This document shows, one piece after another, positions 43,096 to 51,322 of a stretch of DNA of 64,000 nt. The position numbers were made by a program, and so were the translations under genes. This stretch comes from Massiliimalia timonensis (GTDB taxonomy: Bacteria > Bacillota > Clostridia > Oscillospirales > Ruminococcaceae). Position 1 is the stretch's first letter. Each line of letters starts with the position of its first letter. The stretch lies in NCBI RefSeq assembly GCF_900186585.1, contig NZ_FYDD01000002.1, positions 124,001 through 188,000 on the forward strand. Reading direction: 5' to 3'. The notes below the pieces were generated by a model. That model was not told where the DNA came from and did no database searches. It saw only the letters and a program-made list of their open reading frames with translations.

Positions 43096-43123
43096 AAAGG
43101 ACAGTTTTTGGCTGTCCTTTTTT
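43096..43123 (+). terminator. Terminator after rplS
   Basis: AAAGGACAG 43096-43104 pairs with CTGTCCTTT 43112-43120, then a T-run to 43123. It probably lowers expression of lepB and the genes beyond relative to L19. Confidence 0.85.
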
Positions 43124-43157
43124 CTTTTTGCTGATTTTGTGTTGAGGAAAATATTTT

Positions 43158-43694
43158 ATGGACGAAACAAAAAAACAGACGAGCTGGAAACAGGAACTGA
43201 TCGATTGGATAGAATCTATGATGATCGCGCTGGCTGTGATGATCTTCCTGTTCATTTTTGTGATCGGGGTCGTAGTCGTCAGTGGGGATTCTATGAAAGA
43301 TACCCTGCATAACGGGGAGCGGCTGATCACCTCTCCAGTCTTTTACCAGGCGGATACCGGGGACATTGTGGTGATACACCGCAAAGATGACGACCCGATC
43401 ATCAAGAGGGTGATCGCTGTCGGTGGGCAGACCGTTGATATTGATTTTGAAACAGGGACAGTCACGGTGGATGGTACGGTTTTGGACGAGCCGTATGTCA
43501 GCTCACTGACCCCGCCATACAACGGAAGCAGGATGATCTCTTTCCCGGTCACAGTGCCGGAGGGAGAGTATTTTGTAATGGGTGACAACCGCGGCGATTC
43601 ACTGGACAGCCGGTATCAGGAAGTAGGGCTGGTAGAGGAAGAACAGATTTTTGGAAAAGTGATTTTAAGGCTATATCCGTTCAAACTTTTTTAG
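43158..43694 (+). CDS. lepB: Signal peptidase I
   Basis: A 178-residue type I signal peptidase that cleaves Sec signal peptides on the outer membrane face. One transmembrane helix (about residues 18-40) is followed by the catalytic Ser45 in SGDSMKDTL and the general base Lys83 in IKRVIAVGG; the GDNRGDSLDSR box is at the C-terminal end. It is of Gram-positive size and lies between rplS and rbgA, a common Firmicutes order. Confidence 0.97.
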   Translation: MDETKKQTSWKQELIDWIESMMIALAVMIFLFIFVIGVVVVSGDSMKDTLHNGERLITSPVFYQADTGDIVVIHRKDDDPIIKRVIAVGGQTVDIDFETGTVTVDGTVLDEPYVSSLTPPYNGSRMISFPVTVPEGEYFVMGDNRGDSLDSRYQEVGLVEEEQIFGKVILRLYPFKLF

Positions 43695-43715
43695 ACAGGA
43701 TAAGGAGAAAATACC

Positions 43716-44600
43716 ATGATAGAAACACCGTCGATTCAGTGGTTTCCGGGACACATGGCAAAAACCCGGCGGCTGATTCAGGAAAGCCTGAAGCTGGTAG
43801 ATCTGGTGCTGGAGATCACCGACGCCCGAATCCCGCAGAGCAGCCGGAACCCGGAATTGGATAAATGGGTGCAGAATAAGCCCAGAATGATTTTATTAAA
43901 TAAAGCAGATTCCGCCGATGCGGCTGTTACGGCGCAGTGGCTGGAATATTACCGCGAACGGGGGATCACTGCCCTTGCCTGCGACTGCCGAAGCGGGAAA
44001 GGGCTAAACCGCTTTTTGCCTGCGGTCAAAGAACTGCTGGCAGATGTGATGAAGCGCCGCCGCAAAAAGGGGCTGGTCGGCGGGGCGGTCCGCATTATGA
44101 TCGTGGGCATCCCAAATGTAGGAAAATCCTCCTTTATCAACCGGATGGCAGGCTCTAAACGCGCCAAGGTGGAGGATCGCCCGGGAGTGACCCGCGGACG
44201 GCAGTGGGTGAGTATTGGCACCGACATGGAGCTGCTGGATATGCCCGGCGTGCTGTGGCCGAAATTTGAGGACCCGGCAGTGGGGGAAAAGCTTGCTTTT
44301 ACCGGCGCGGTGAAAGACGATGTTATTGACATTGAACTGCTTGCCATGCGTCTTTTGGGTTACCTGCGCAGGGAGTACCCGCACACGATCGAAGAACGGT
44401 ATAAGCTGGCCGGCACCGGTTATCAGGAATTGGACGAATTTGGACTGCTGGAGCTGGTGGGAAGGAAACGCGGGATGCTGGTGTCCGGCGGCGAAGTGAA
44501 TACAGAACGGGCTGCGATCACGGTGATGGACGAATACCGCTCTGGGAAGTTGGGAAAAATCACCTTTGACCGCCCGCCGAAAAGCGAGGTTTCGGAATGA
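43716..44600 (+). CDS. rbgA: Ribosome biogenesis GTPase RbgA (YlqF)
   Basis: A 294-residue circularly permuted GTPase needed for late 50S assembly. The permuted order is visible: G4 NKAD comes first, then G1 GIPNVGKSS, and G3 DMPG. The N-terminal IQWFPGHMAKTRR is family-diagnostic. A C-terminal ANTAR-like helical domain follows. AAGGAG precedes the ATG, and the gene overlaps rnhB by 4 nt. Confidence 0.97.
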   Translation: MIETPSIQWFPGHMAKTRRLIQESLKLVDLVLEITDARIPQSSRNPELDKWVQNKPRMILLNKADSADAAVTAQWLEYYRERGITALACDCRSGKGLNRFLPAVKELLADVMKRRRKKGLVGGAVRIMIVGIPNVGKSSFINRMAGSKRAKVEDRPGVTRGRQWVSIGTDMELLDMPGVLWPKFEDPAVGEKLAFTGAVKDDVIDIELLAMRLLGYLRREYPHTIEERYKLAGTGYQELDEFGLLELVGRKRGMLVSGGEVNTERAAITVMDEYRSGKLGKITFDRPPKSEVSE

Positions 44601-45223
44601 ACGACTTGTTTTTATTTGACCGGGAGCAGGAATGCGAGGTGCTGTGCGGGGTAGACGAAGCCGGACGGGGACCGCTGGCCGGAGACGTTTATGCGGCGGC
44701 AGTGATTTTACCGCGGGATTGTACCATTGACGGACTGAACGATTCCAAAAAGCTGACTGAAAAAAAGCGGGAAGCCCTTTTTGTGGAAATTCAGGAAAAA
44801 GCAGTTTCTTACTGCATTGCGACCGCAAGCGTAGAAGAGATTGAGGAACACAATATCCTCAACGCGACCTTCCTTGCGATGCGCCGCGCGGTGGAGGGCT
44901 TAGCCCAGCGTCCGCAAATAGCGCTGGTGGACGGGAACCGAAACCCGGGGCTTTCGGTACATACCAAATGCATTGTAAAGGGCGACGCGACATCGGCAAG
45001 CATTGCCGCGGCTTCCATCCTTGCCAAGGTGGCGCGGGACCACTATATGCAGAAAGTGGCGGAACAGTACCCGGAATATGAATTTGAACGTCATAAGGGA
45101 TACGGTACGAAGCTTCATTACCAAAAGCTGGACGAGTTTGGAGAAAGCCCGGTGCACCGGCACAGCTTTTTAAAAAAGTATTATGCGCAGAAAAACGGGG
45201 AGGAAATCCCGGAAAAAAAGTAG
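44597..45223 (+). CDS. rnhB: Ribonuclease HII
   Basis: A 208-residue enzyme that removes ribonucleotides from DNA. CGVDEAGRGPLAG supplies the Asp-Glu pair and the GRG motif, LNDSKKLTEKKR follows, ALVDGN has the third acidic residue and AARDHYM-like KVARDHYM the fourth. The protein ends with EIPEKK and a TAG stop. Those last codons form A AAA AAG (45214-45220) with GGAGG (45199-45203) 10 nt before it and a hairpin 8 nt after it, so some ribosomes may shift to -1 and continue into YraN. The main product would still be normal RNase HII. Confidence 0.96.
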   Translation: MNDLFLFDREQECEVLCGVDEAGRGPLAGDVYAAAVILPRDCTIDGLNDSKKLTEKKREALFVEIQEKAVSYCIATASVEEIEEHNILNATFLAMRRAVEGLAQRPQIALVDGNRNPGLSVHTKCIVKGDATSASIAAASILAKVARDHYMQKVAEQYPEYEFERHKGYGTKLHYQKLDEFGESPVHRHSFLKKYYAQKNGEEIPEKK

Positions 45224-45246
45224 GAACGGCAGGGGAGAACCTTGCC
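45197..45246 (+). promoter_or_regulatory. Candidate programmed -1 frameshift signal (dnaX-like)
   Basis: Elements in order: internal Shine-Dalgarno GGAGG 45199-45203; a 10-nt gap; slippery heptamer A AAA AAG 45214-45220 in the zero frame of rnhB; stop TAG 45221-45223; a 7-nt spacer counted from the heptamer; and a 7-bp stem (GGCAGGG 45228-45234 with CCTTGCC 45240-45246, one G-U pair, loop GAGAA). After the shift the frame reads V-G-T-A-G-E-N and enters YraN. This is the same layout as the frameshift site of E. coli dnaX. Confidence 0.7.
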
Positions 45247-45573
45247 TGTAAATATTTGGAACGGCACGGCTGGCAGATCTTGACCCGGAACTACCATATT
45301 CCCGACGGGGAGATCGACATCGTTGCCCAAAAGGGATTGACTTTGGCGTTTGTCGAAGTCAAGGCGCGCGCCGAGGACACACGGTATGCGGCGCAGGATG
45401 CGGTAACGCCGCAGAAACAAAAAAAGCTTCACCGTACAGCGCTTGCTTATCTAGCACAATATCCTTGTGAATATCAGCCGCGGTTTGACGTTTGCGAGGT
45501 GTATTTCACCAAGGACCGGCGGGTGCTGATCCGGTATCTGGAAAACGCGTTTGAAGAGGACAGTGGGGGCTAA
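45220..45573 (+). CDS. YraN-family protein (UPF0102), probably translated by -1 frameshift from rnhB
   Basis: A nuclease-like restriction-endonuclease-fold protein of the YraN family. The N-terminal helix GTAGENLACKYLERHG matches the conserved G-x-x-x-E-x-x-A pattern, followed by NYHIPDGEIDIVA and FVEVKAR with the PD-(D/E)XK-like acidic residues. The frame is open back to 45097 but offers no ATG, GTG or TTG before TTG 45256. Starting there would delete the conserved N-terminal helix. The reading-frame extension given here (from 45220) begins where a -1 slip in rnhB would enter. If initiation is instead at TTG 45256, a 105-residue truncated form results. Its function is unknown; it often neighbours rnhB. 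Confidence 0.75.
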   Translation, partial: VGTAGENLACKYLERHGWQILTRNYHIPDGEIDIVAQKGLTLAFVEVKARAEDTRYAAQDAVTPQKQKKLHRTALAYLAQYPCEYQPRFDVCEVYFTKDRRVLIRYLENAFEEDSGG

Positions 45574-45698
45574 GGGAAGAAGCGTTCCTTTAGCCCTGCC
45601 GTAATTAATGACAATAGGAAAATGCAAAGGGCACTCCGGTGATTTTTCGGCATGAAACGAACCGCCCTGACATATAAGCAGAATGAGGAGGAGATGCA

Positions 45699-46619
45699 AT
45701 GGAACAGATTCGTGCAGTATTTGATCTTCACTGCGATACCGTTTCAGCCTGCTTGGAACAGGGCTGCGAATTGGAACGAAACCCCCTTCAGCTTGATCTG
45801 GAGCGCGGATGCACATTTCCACAGTGGGTGCAGACGTTTGCCTTTTGGATCGACGACTGTTACCGCGGGGAACCGGCTTGGCATCACTGTCGGGAACAGC
45901 GGCGTTTGTTTCAAAAATTTTTGGAGGGATCCCCGCAAAGGCTTTGCCTTTGGGAACCCGGAAACGAACTGCGGGAGCATTGCTGCAACGCCCTGCTGTC
46001 AGTTGAAGGGGGCGCCGCCATCGCCGGAAAGCTTTCCCGGATCGAAACGCTTCGTGAGATGGGAGTGGCCCTTTTTACCCTGACGTGGAACGGGGACAAT
46101 GAACTGGCAAGCGGCGTGCTGGGTAGCGACCAGGGGCTTACCGCGCTTGGGAAAGAGACGGTAAAGGAATTAGAACGACAGCAGATCATTGTTGACGTGT
46201 CCCACCTAAATCAGCAGGGTTTTTATGGGGTGGAACGGGTTTCCAAAAAGCCGTTTGTGGCCACGCATTCGAATGCGGCGGCGGTTTGCCCGCATCCAAG
46301 GAATTTGACAGACGACCAGATCCGGTGTATCGCGGAACGGGGCGGATTGATCGGCTTGAATTTTTACCCGCTGTTTGTGAACGGAGAACAGGAGTGCATG
46401 ATAGAGGAACTAATCCGGCATGCGGAACACATTTTGTGTGCCGGGGGAGAACAGGTCCTTTCCTTAGGCAGTGATTTCGACGGAGCCGCGATGCCAAAGG
46501 CTTTGCCGGAAATAATGGGGCTTGAAAACCTATATCAAAGTATGATAAAATATTTTGGAGGAAACCTAACGAAAAAAATCTTTTTCGAGAATGCCGCAGA
46601 ATTTTTCCGCCGCATTTGA
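45699..46619 (+). CDS. Membrane-dipeptidase family (M19) peptidase
   Basis: A 306-residue amidohydrolase-fold dipeptidase related to renal dipeptidase. Zinc ligands appear as DLHCDTVS (HxD near residues 7-15), the bridging Glu in SVEGGAA, and later His in DVSHL and THSNAAA; the LGSDFDG signature is near the C-terminus. No signal peptide is present, so it is probably cytosolic and may cleave dipeptides or D-amino-acid peptides from wall turnover. GAGGAGGAG precedes the ATG. It stands between yraN and thrC on the same strand. Confidence 0.93.
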   Translation: MEQIRAVFDLHCDTVSACLEQGCELERNPLQLDLERGCTFPQWVQTFAFWIDDCYRGEPAWHHCREQRRLFQKFLEGSPQRLCLWEPGNELREHCCNALLSVEGGAAIAGKLSRIETLREMGVALFTLTWNGDNELASGVLGSDQGLTALGKETVKELERQQIIVDVSHLNQQGFYGVERVSKKPFVATHSNAAAVCPHPRNLTDDQIRCIAERGGLIGLNFYPLFVNGEQECMIEELIRHAEHILCAGGEQVLSLGSDFDGAAMPKALPEIMGLENLYQSMIKYFGGNLTKKIFFENAAEFFRRI

Positions 46620-46640
46620 GGAGGAAGGGGAAGAAAGAAA

Positions 46641-48134
46641 ATGTTATATAACAGTACCCGCAACAGTGAACTGAAAGTAAGCGCGGCGCAGGCGATCACA
46701 CAGGGGATCTCTGTGGAGGGCGGATTATTTGTCCCGGAAGAATTGCCGAAACTAAATGACGCTGATTTTGAACAGCTGATTGATAAATCCTATGTAGAAC
46801 GCGCGATCGTAATTTTGGCGAAGTTTTTGACCGATTTCAGCGATGTTGAAATCCGTTACTGCGCGGAAAACGCTTATACGGATAAAAAGTTTAAAAGCAA
46901 CCACATTGCGGAATTGTCCTGTCTGTTAGACGGCACTTATATGCTGGAATTGTGGCACGGACCAACCTGTGCGTTTAAAGATATGGCGCTGCAGATTTTG
47001 CCATACCTGCTGACGACCTCCGCTAAAAAGGTAGCTAAAGGGAAAAAGATCGTCATTTTGGTAGCGACCAGCGGCGATACCGGAAAAGCTGCTTTGGAGG
47101 GCTTTAAGGATGTGCCGGATACACAGATCCTGGTGTTCTATCCGGAAGACGGCGTCAGCGCTATGCAGAAACGCCAGATGACCACACAGGAAGGGAAAAA
47201 TGTGGCAGTCAGCGCGATCGAAGGGAATTTTGACGACGCGCAGACCGGGGTAAAGCAAATCTTTACCGATCCGAAGATCGTGGCAAAGTTGGCGGAAAAC
47301 AATATGATGTTCTCCTCTGCTAACTCCATCAACTGGGGACGTTTGCTGCCGCAGATCGTGTACTATATCTCCACCTACTGCGAATTGGTCAAAGACGAAG
47401 AGATCGCTATGGGCGACCTTGTCAACGTGGTAGTGCCTACCGGGAACTTCGGCAACATTCTGGCGGCGTACTATGCGAAAAAGATGGGCGTGCCGATCGG
47501 AAAACTGATCTGTGCTTCCAATGCCAATAATGTTCTGACTGATTTTATCAAAACCGGGACTTACAATAAAATCCGTGATTTCCATACCACGATCTCCCCG
47601 TCGATGGATATTTTGATCTCTTCCAATCTGGAGCGTTTGCTTTATGATCTGTGCGGACGGGATGACAAAAAAATCACGGAATGGTTCCGCCAGTTGGGTG
47701 AAACCGGACGGTACACAGTGGATGCCGATGTAATGGAAAAGCTGTCGGAAAGCTTTTTTGCCGGTTGCTGTGATGATGAACAGACCAAAGAAACGATCAA
47801 AAAGATCTTTGACCAGTATTCCTACCTGTGCGATACCCACACCGCCGTTGCGGTAAAGGTGGCGCAGGATTACAAACAGGAAACCGGAGACGACCGCAAG
47901 ATGATCATTGTTTCTACCGCGAGCCCCTATAAATTCGCGCCAAGCGTTTTAAGTGCGGTAGCAGGCCAAGCGGCAGAAGACGATTACGAACAGCTTGACC
48001 AGCTGGAAGAGCTGTCTAAGCTGGAGATTCCGAAAGCGCTTGCCGATCTGAAGGACAAAGAAGTACGCTTTACCGGTTCGGTGAAGAAAGAAAACATGGA
48101 GCAGGTCGTTTTAGCGATGTTAGGTTTGGCATAA
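46641..48134 (+). CDS. thrC: Threonine synthase
   Basis: A 497-residue PLP enzyme that converts O-phosphohomoserine to threonine. The PLP lysine is Lys113 in TCAFKDMALQ, with VATSGDTGKAALEG as the phosphate loop region and VVPTGNFGNILAAYYAKKMG (split at the GNFGN turn) as the PLP-phosphate site. The N-terminal YNSTRNSE and the overall length are of the longer class of threonine synthases. It starts 21 nt after the dipeptidase with a GAGGAAGGGG-type ribosome-binding site. Its substrate derives from aspartate semialdehyde made by asd in this window. Confidence 0.96.
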   Translation: MLYNSTRNSELKVSAAQAITQGISVEGGLFVPEELPKLNDADFEQLIDKSYVERAIVILAKFLTDFSDVEIRYCAENAYTDKKFKSNHIAELSCLLDGTYMLELWHGPTCAFKDMALQILPYLLTTSAKKVAKGKKIVILVATSGDTGKAALEGFKDVPDTQILVFYPEDGVSAMQKRQMTTQEGKNVAVSAIEGNFDDAQTGVKQIFTDPKIVAKLAENNMMFSSANSINWGRLLPQIVYYISTYCELVKDEEIAMGDLVNVVVPTGNFGNILAAYYAKKMGVPIGKLICASNANNVLTDFIKTGTYNKIRDFHTTISPSMDILISSNLERLLYDLCGRDDKKITEWFRQLGETGRYTVDADVMEKLSESFFAGCCDDEQTKETIKKIFDQYSYLCDTHTAVAVKVAQDYKQETGDDRKMIIVSTASPYKFAPSVLSAVAGQAAEDDYEQLDQLEELSKLEIPKALADLKDKEVRFTGSVKKENMEQVVLAMLGLA

Positions 48135-48137
48135 AAA

Positions 48138-48169
48138 AATTCCCCCGGCCAGATTTGGCAGGGGGAATT
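48138..48169 (-). terminator. Terminator of DUF1540 gene
   Basis: AATTCCCCC 48138-48146 with GGGGGAATT 48161-48169. The T-run (T7) is on the minus strand, so it serves the minus-strand DUF1540 gene; on the plus strand there is no T tail for thrC. Confidence 0.85.
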
Positions 48170-48174
48170 GCAGT

Positions 48175-48357
48175 CTAGTACGACTTTTTCTGTTCCTCAA
48201 AGGAACGACAGATCGTATCGTTGACTGTGGTTGCGAAGGAAGGACCCACTTCGATCTTATTGGCGGTGCAGCCGCAGTGGTGGTTATTGTGAATGCAGTT
48301 TTCGACATTGCAGGCGATGCCGCGGATGCAATGCTGCTGACAGTTTTGATCAGACAT
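48175..48357 (-). CDS. DUF1540 cysteine-rich small protein
   Basis: A 60-residue protein with the spaced cysteine pattern of DUF1540 (C-x3-C-x6-C-x4-C-x7-C-x-C, starting MSDQNCQQHC), likely to bind a metal. Members occur in spore-forming Clostridia, and their function is not known. The start is set at 48357, where AAGGAG lies upstream on the minus strand. It is divergent from the phosphoesterase gene, with about 118 nt between. Confidence 0.85.
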   Translation of the reverse strand: MSDQNCQQHCIRGIACNVENCIHNNHHCGCTANKIEVGPSFATTVNDTICRSFEEQKKSY

Positions 48358-48475
48358 GAATTTCCACTCCTTTACAATTCTTGCGAAGGCGTTTGCCCTC
48401 ACGATATTATCATCCCGAAAAGCGGAGCGGCCATTCATGGAAAATTTTTAAAAAATCAAGGAGGTGATGCTGGAT

Positions 48476-49162
48476 ATGAGCTTATTTACCATTGGCGATC
48501 TTCACTTGTCCTTGGGGACTGATAAACCGATGGATATTTTCCCGGGCTGGGAAAACTATATAGAACTGATAAAAACCGCTTGGAACCAGACCGTAAAGCC
48601 GGAGGACACCGTTGTTGTAGCGGGAGATATCTCCTGGGCGATGAGTCTGGAAGAATGCGACGCGGACTTTTCCTTTATCCACCGTTTGAACGGGAAAAAA
48701 ATATTGATGAAAGGGAACCACGATTACTGGTTCTCCACCAAAACAAAGGTGGAGCAGTATTTGGAGCAAAAGGGATTTGACAGTATCCGCATCTTGTTTA
48801 ATAACGCTTATGAATATGACGGATACTCCCTTTGCGGAACGCGCGGCTGGATCAATGAACAGGGAGAAGCCGTGGATAAAAAGGTCTTAAACCGGGAAGC
48901 CGGCCGGCTTCGGTTATCTTTGGAAGCCGGAAAAAAAATCGGCAAGCCTCCGATCGCCTTTTTACATTATCCCCCCATTTACGGCAGCAATGAGTGTTGG
49001 GAGATATTGGAGGTTTTGCTGGAATATGGGGTAAAGCAGTGCTATTACGGCCATATCCACGGCAGGTCTGCGCAGTATGCGATCAACGGGGAGCGCAAGG
49101 GGATCGATTTCAGGCTGGTGTCCTGCGATCAGGTGAATTTCACGCCCGTTCAGATATTATAA
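48476..49162 (+). CDS. Calcineurin-like metallophosphoesterase
   Basis: A 228-residue two-metal phosphoesterase. Motifs in order are GDLHLS (residues 6-11), AGDISWAM, GNHDYW, HYPPIYG and GHIHGRS, a full set of metal and catalytic residues. It is of the YkuE/YfcE-like general size, and its substrate is unknown. ATG 48476 is chosen, with AAGGAGG about 11 nt before; GTG 48464 and ATG 48467 lie inside the ribosome-binding site. It is transcribed toward tig. Confidence 0.9.
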   Translation: MSLFTIGDLHLSLGTDKPMDIFPGWENYIELIKTAWNQTVKPEDTVVVAGDISWAMSLEECDADFSFIHRLNGKKILMKGNHDYWFSTKTKVEQYLEQKGFDSIRILFNNAYEYDGYSLCGTRGWINEQGEAVDKKVLNREAGRLRLSLEAGKKIGKPPIAFLHYPPIYGSNECWEILEVLLEYGVKQCYYGHIHGRSAQYAINGERKGIDFRLVSCDQVNFTPVQIL

Positions 49163-49310
49163 GGGCGCGGGATAGAAAAATTGTAAATTTCGCTATTTTT
49201 TTGAAAAAGTAGTAGCTATTCTGTGGAAATTATGATATAATCATACAGATGTTATACTATGCCCGTAAATGGCGGGAAAGTTGTAAAAATAGAGGTTGGA
49301 GGAAACCAGA

Positions 49311-50597
49311 ATGAGTTTAGCAGAAACAAAAAATGTCGCTACAAACCGCTATGAGCTGGTGGTGAAGGTTGACGCTGAAAAATTTGAGGCGGCCATTGAA
49401 AAAGCATACCGTAAAAATGTAAAAAAAATAGATATCCAGGGCTTTAGAAAAGGTCATGCTCCAAGAAAGATCGTGGAAAAAATGTACGGTGAAGCTGTAT
49501 TTTTTGAAGATGCGATCAACGACCTGTATCCGGCTGCTTTGCAGGAAGCAATGACAGAATCCGGGCTGGAGATCGTAGCGCGTCCAGAAGTGGAAGTGAC
49601 CGAAGTCAGCAAGGAAGAAGGCTTTACCTTTGTTGCAAAATGCGTGACGAAGCCGGAAGTAGAAGTAAAAGACTATAAAGGCATTGAAGTAGAAAAAGAA
49701 GTAAAAGAAGTAACGGACGAAGAAATCGACAGAAAACTGCAGAATCTGCAGGAAAAACATGCTAGAATGGTTGACATCGACGACCGTGCGGCACAGAATG
49801 GCGATACTGTCGTATTCGATTTTGAAGGCTTTGTAGACGACGTTGCGTTTGAAGGCGGGAAAGCCGAAAAATTCAGCTTAGAACTTGGCTCCGGTCAGTT
49901 TATCCCTGGCTTTGAAGATCAGATCGTCGGCAAGTCCATCGGGGAAGAGTTTGACGTCAATGTTTCCTTCCCGGAAGATTACCACGTAGACGATCTGAAA
50001 GGGAAACCTGCCGTATTCAAATGCAAGCTGCATGAAATCAAATTTAAAGAACTGCCGATCCTTGATGATGAATTCGCGAAAGACGCAAGCGAATTTGACA
50101 CGCTGGACGAGCTGAAGGCTGATCTGAGAACAAAAGCGGTGGAAGCAAATGAAAAAGCTGCGGAAACCGAAGTGGAAAACAAATTGATCGATACCGTGAT
50201 CGAAAACATGACTGGGGAAATTCCGGAAGAAATGTATGAAGTACGGATCGACGACATGGTCCGCGACTTTGAATACCGTTTGCAGATGCAGGGAATGAAT
50301 CTGGAAACCTACCTGAAATACACCGGCATGGAACTGGATTCCTTCCGCAAGACCTTTGCGGCACAGGCTGAAAAACAGGTGAAGATCCGTCTGGCTTTGG
50401 AAAAGATTGTTGACTTGGAAAACATCACAGTAGACGATGAAGCAGTAGAAGCAGAATATGCAAAACTGGCTGAAAACTACAAGATGGAGGTAGAAAAGGT
50501 CAAAGGCTTTATTCCAGATGAGGAATTCAGAAAAGATATGGCAGTAAACAAAGCGGTCGATTTGATCAAAGACAGCGCAAAGGTTACTGTAAAATAA
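49311..50597 (+). CDS. tig: Trigger factor
   Basis: A 428-residue ribosome-bound chaperone. The N-terminal ribosome-docking loop has GFRKGHAPR (about residues 44-52), the middle FKBP-type PPIase domain spans about 155-245 (GDTVVFDFEGFV and LGSGQFIPGFE), and the C-terminal helical arms are present. GGTTGGAGG precedes ATG 49311. An upstream TATAAT at about 49232 supplies a -10. tig, clpP and clpX follow in the classical order. Confidence 0.97.
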   Translation: MSLAETKNVATNRYELVVKVDAEKFEAAIEKAYRKNVKKIDIQGFRKGHAPRKIVEKMYGEAVFFEDAINDLYPAALQEAMTESGLEIVARPEVEVTEVSKEEGFTFVAKCVTKPEVEVKDYKGIEVEKEVKEVTDEEIDRKLQNLQEKHARMVDIDDRAAQNGDTVVFDFEGFVDDVAFEGGKAEKFSLELGSGQFIPGFEDQIVGKSIGEEFDVNVSFPEDYHVDDLKGKPAVFKCKLHEIKFKELPILDDEFAKDASEFDTLDELKADLRTKAVEANEKAAETEVENKLIDTVIENMTGEIPEEMYEVRIDDMVRDFEYRLQMQGMNLETYLKYTGMELDSFRKTFAAQAEKQVKIRLALEKIVDLENITVDDEAVEAEYAKLAENYKMEVEKVKGFIPDEEFRKDMAVNKAVDLIKDSAKVTVK

Positions 50598-50614
50598 GTA
50601 TTTTTTGAGGCTGG

Positions 50615-50652
50615 AGCCTGTCTGAATATTCAGGCAGGCTGCCTTTATTTCT
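50615..50652 (+). terminator. Terminator-like hairpin between tig and clpP
   Basis: AGCCTGTCTGAA 50615-50626 pairs with TTCAGGCAGGCT 50629-50640 with one mismatch region and a very short loop, followed by CCTTTATTT. It probably gives partial termination. Confidence 0.65.
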
Positions 50653-50722
50653 AAGCGATTTATGAATACTTTATGAGTAGATTATCACAAAATTATAATC
50701 AATAAGAAAGGATTTTGTTATT

Positions 50723-51304
50723 ATGGCACTTGTACCTTATGTAGTAGAACAAACAAGCCGCGGGGAACGCTCTTATGACATCTATTCCCGCCTGTTAAAC
50801 GACCGCATCGTCATGCTGTGCGATGAAGTGAATGACCAGACTGCCAGCCTGGTAGTAGCCCAGCTTTTGTATTTGGAAAGCCAGGACCCAGACAAAGATA
50901 TCAGCCTGTATATCAACAGCCCGGGCGGCTCTGTCACGGCGGGGATGGCAATTTACGATACTATGCAGCTGATCCGCTGCGATGTTTCTACCATCTGCGT
51001 TGGTTTGGCGGCTTCCATGGGGGCTTTCCTGCTGACTGCCGGAGCTAAAGGCAAGCGTTATGCCCTGCCGAACAGTGAGATCATGATCCACCAGCCGTTG
51101 GGCGGTGTTCAGGGGCAGGCCTCTGACATCCAGATCCATGCGGACTGGATTTTAAAGACCAAACAAAAGCTCAATAAAATGCTGTCCGAGGCAACCGGCC
51201 AGCCGTTGGATAAAATTGAGCGGGATACAGACCGTGACAACTTTATGTCTGCAGACGAAGCCTGCAATTATGGCTTGATCGACAAGGTTCTGACTAAAAG
51301 ATAG
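50723..51304 (+). CDS. clpP: ATP-dependent Clp protease proteolytic subunit
   Basis: A 193-residue serine peptidase. The catalytic triad is visible: Ser98 in GLAASMGAF, His123 in MIHQPLGG, and the Asp in [11 protein letters not shown]. The N-terminal [20 protein letters not shown] (trimmed at ER) is standard for ClpP. AAAGGA precedes the ATG. It forms the chamber loaded by ClpX, encoded 18 nt downstream. Confidence 0.98.
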   Translation: MALVPYVVEQTSRGERSYDIYSRLLNDRIVMLCDEVNDQTASLVVAQLLYLESQDPDKDISLYINSPGGSVTAGMAIYDTMQLIRCDVSTICVGLAASMGAFLLTAGAKGKRYALPNSEIMIHQPLGGVQGQASDIQIHADWILKTKQKLNKMLSEATGQPLDKIERDTDRDNFMSADEACNYGLIDKVLTKR

Positions 51305-51322
51305 GATTTAGGTGTATAATAA

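Noticed and set aside
45699-46083. Overlapping plus-strand frame at the start of the dipeptidase gene
   Set aside because: The alternative frame lacks dipeptidase motifs, while the chosen frame has the zinc ligands and a strong ribosome-binding site.
46926-47840. Long minus-strand open frame (304 codons) opposite thrC
   Set aside because: Lies wholly inside thrC, shows no family-like sequence and no ribosome-binding site; open antisense frames are common opposite conserved genes at this base composition.
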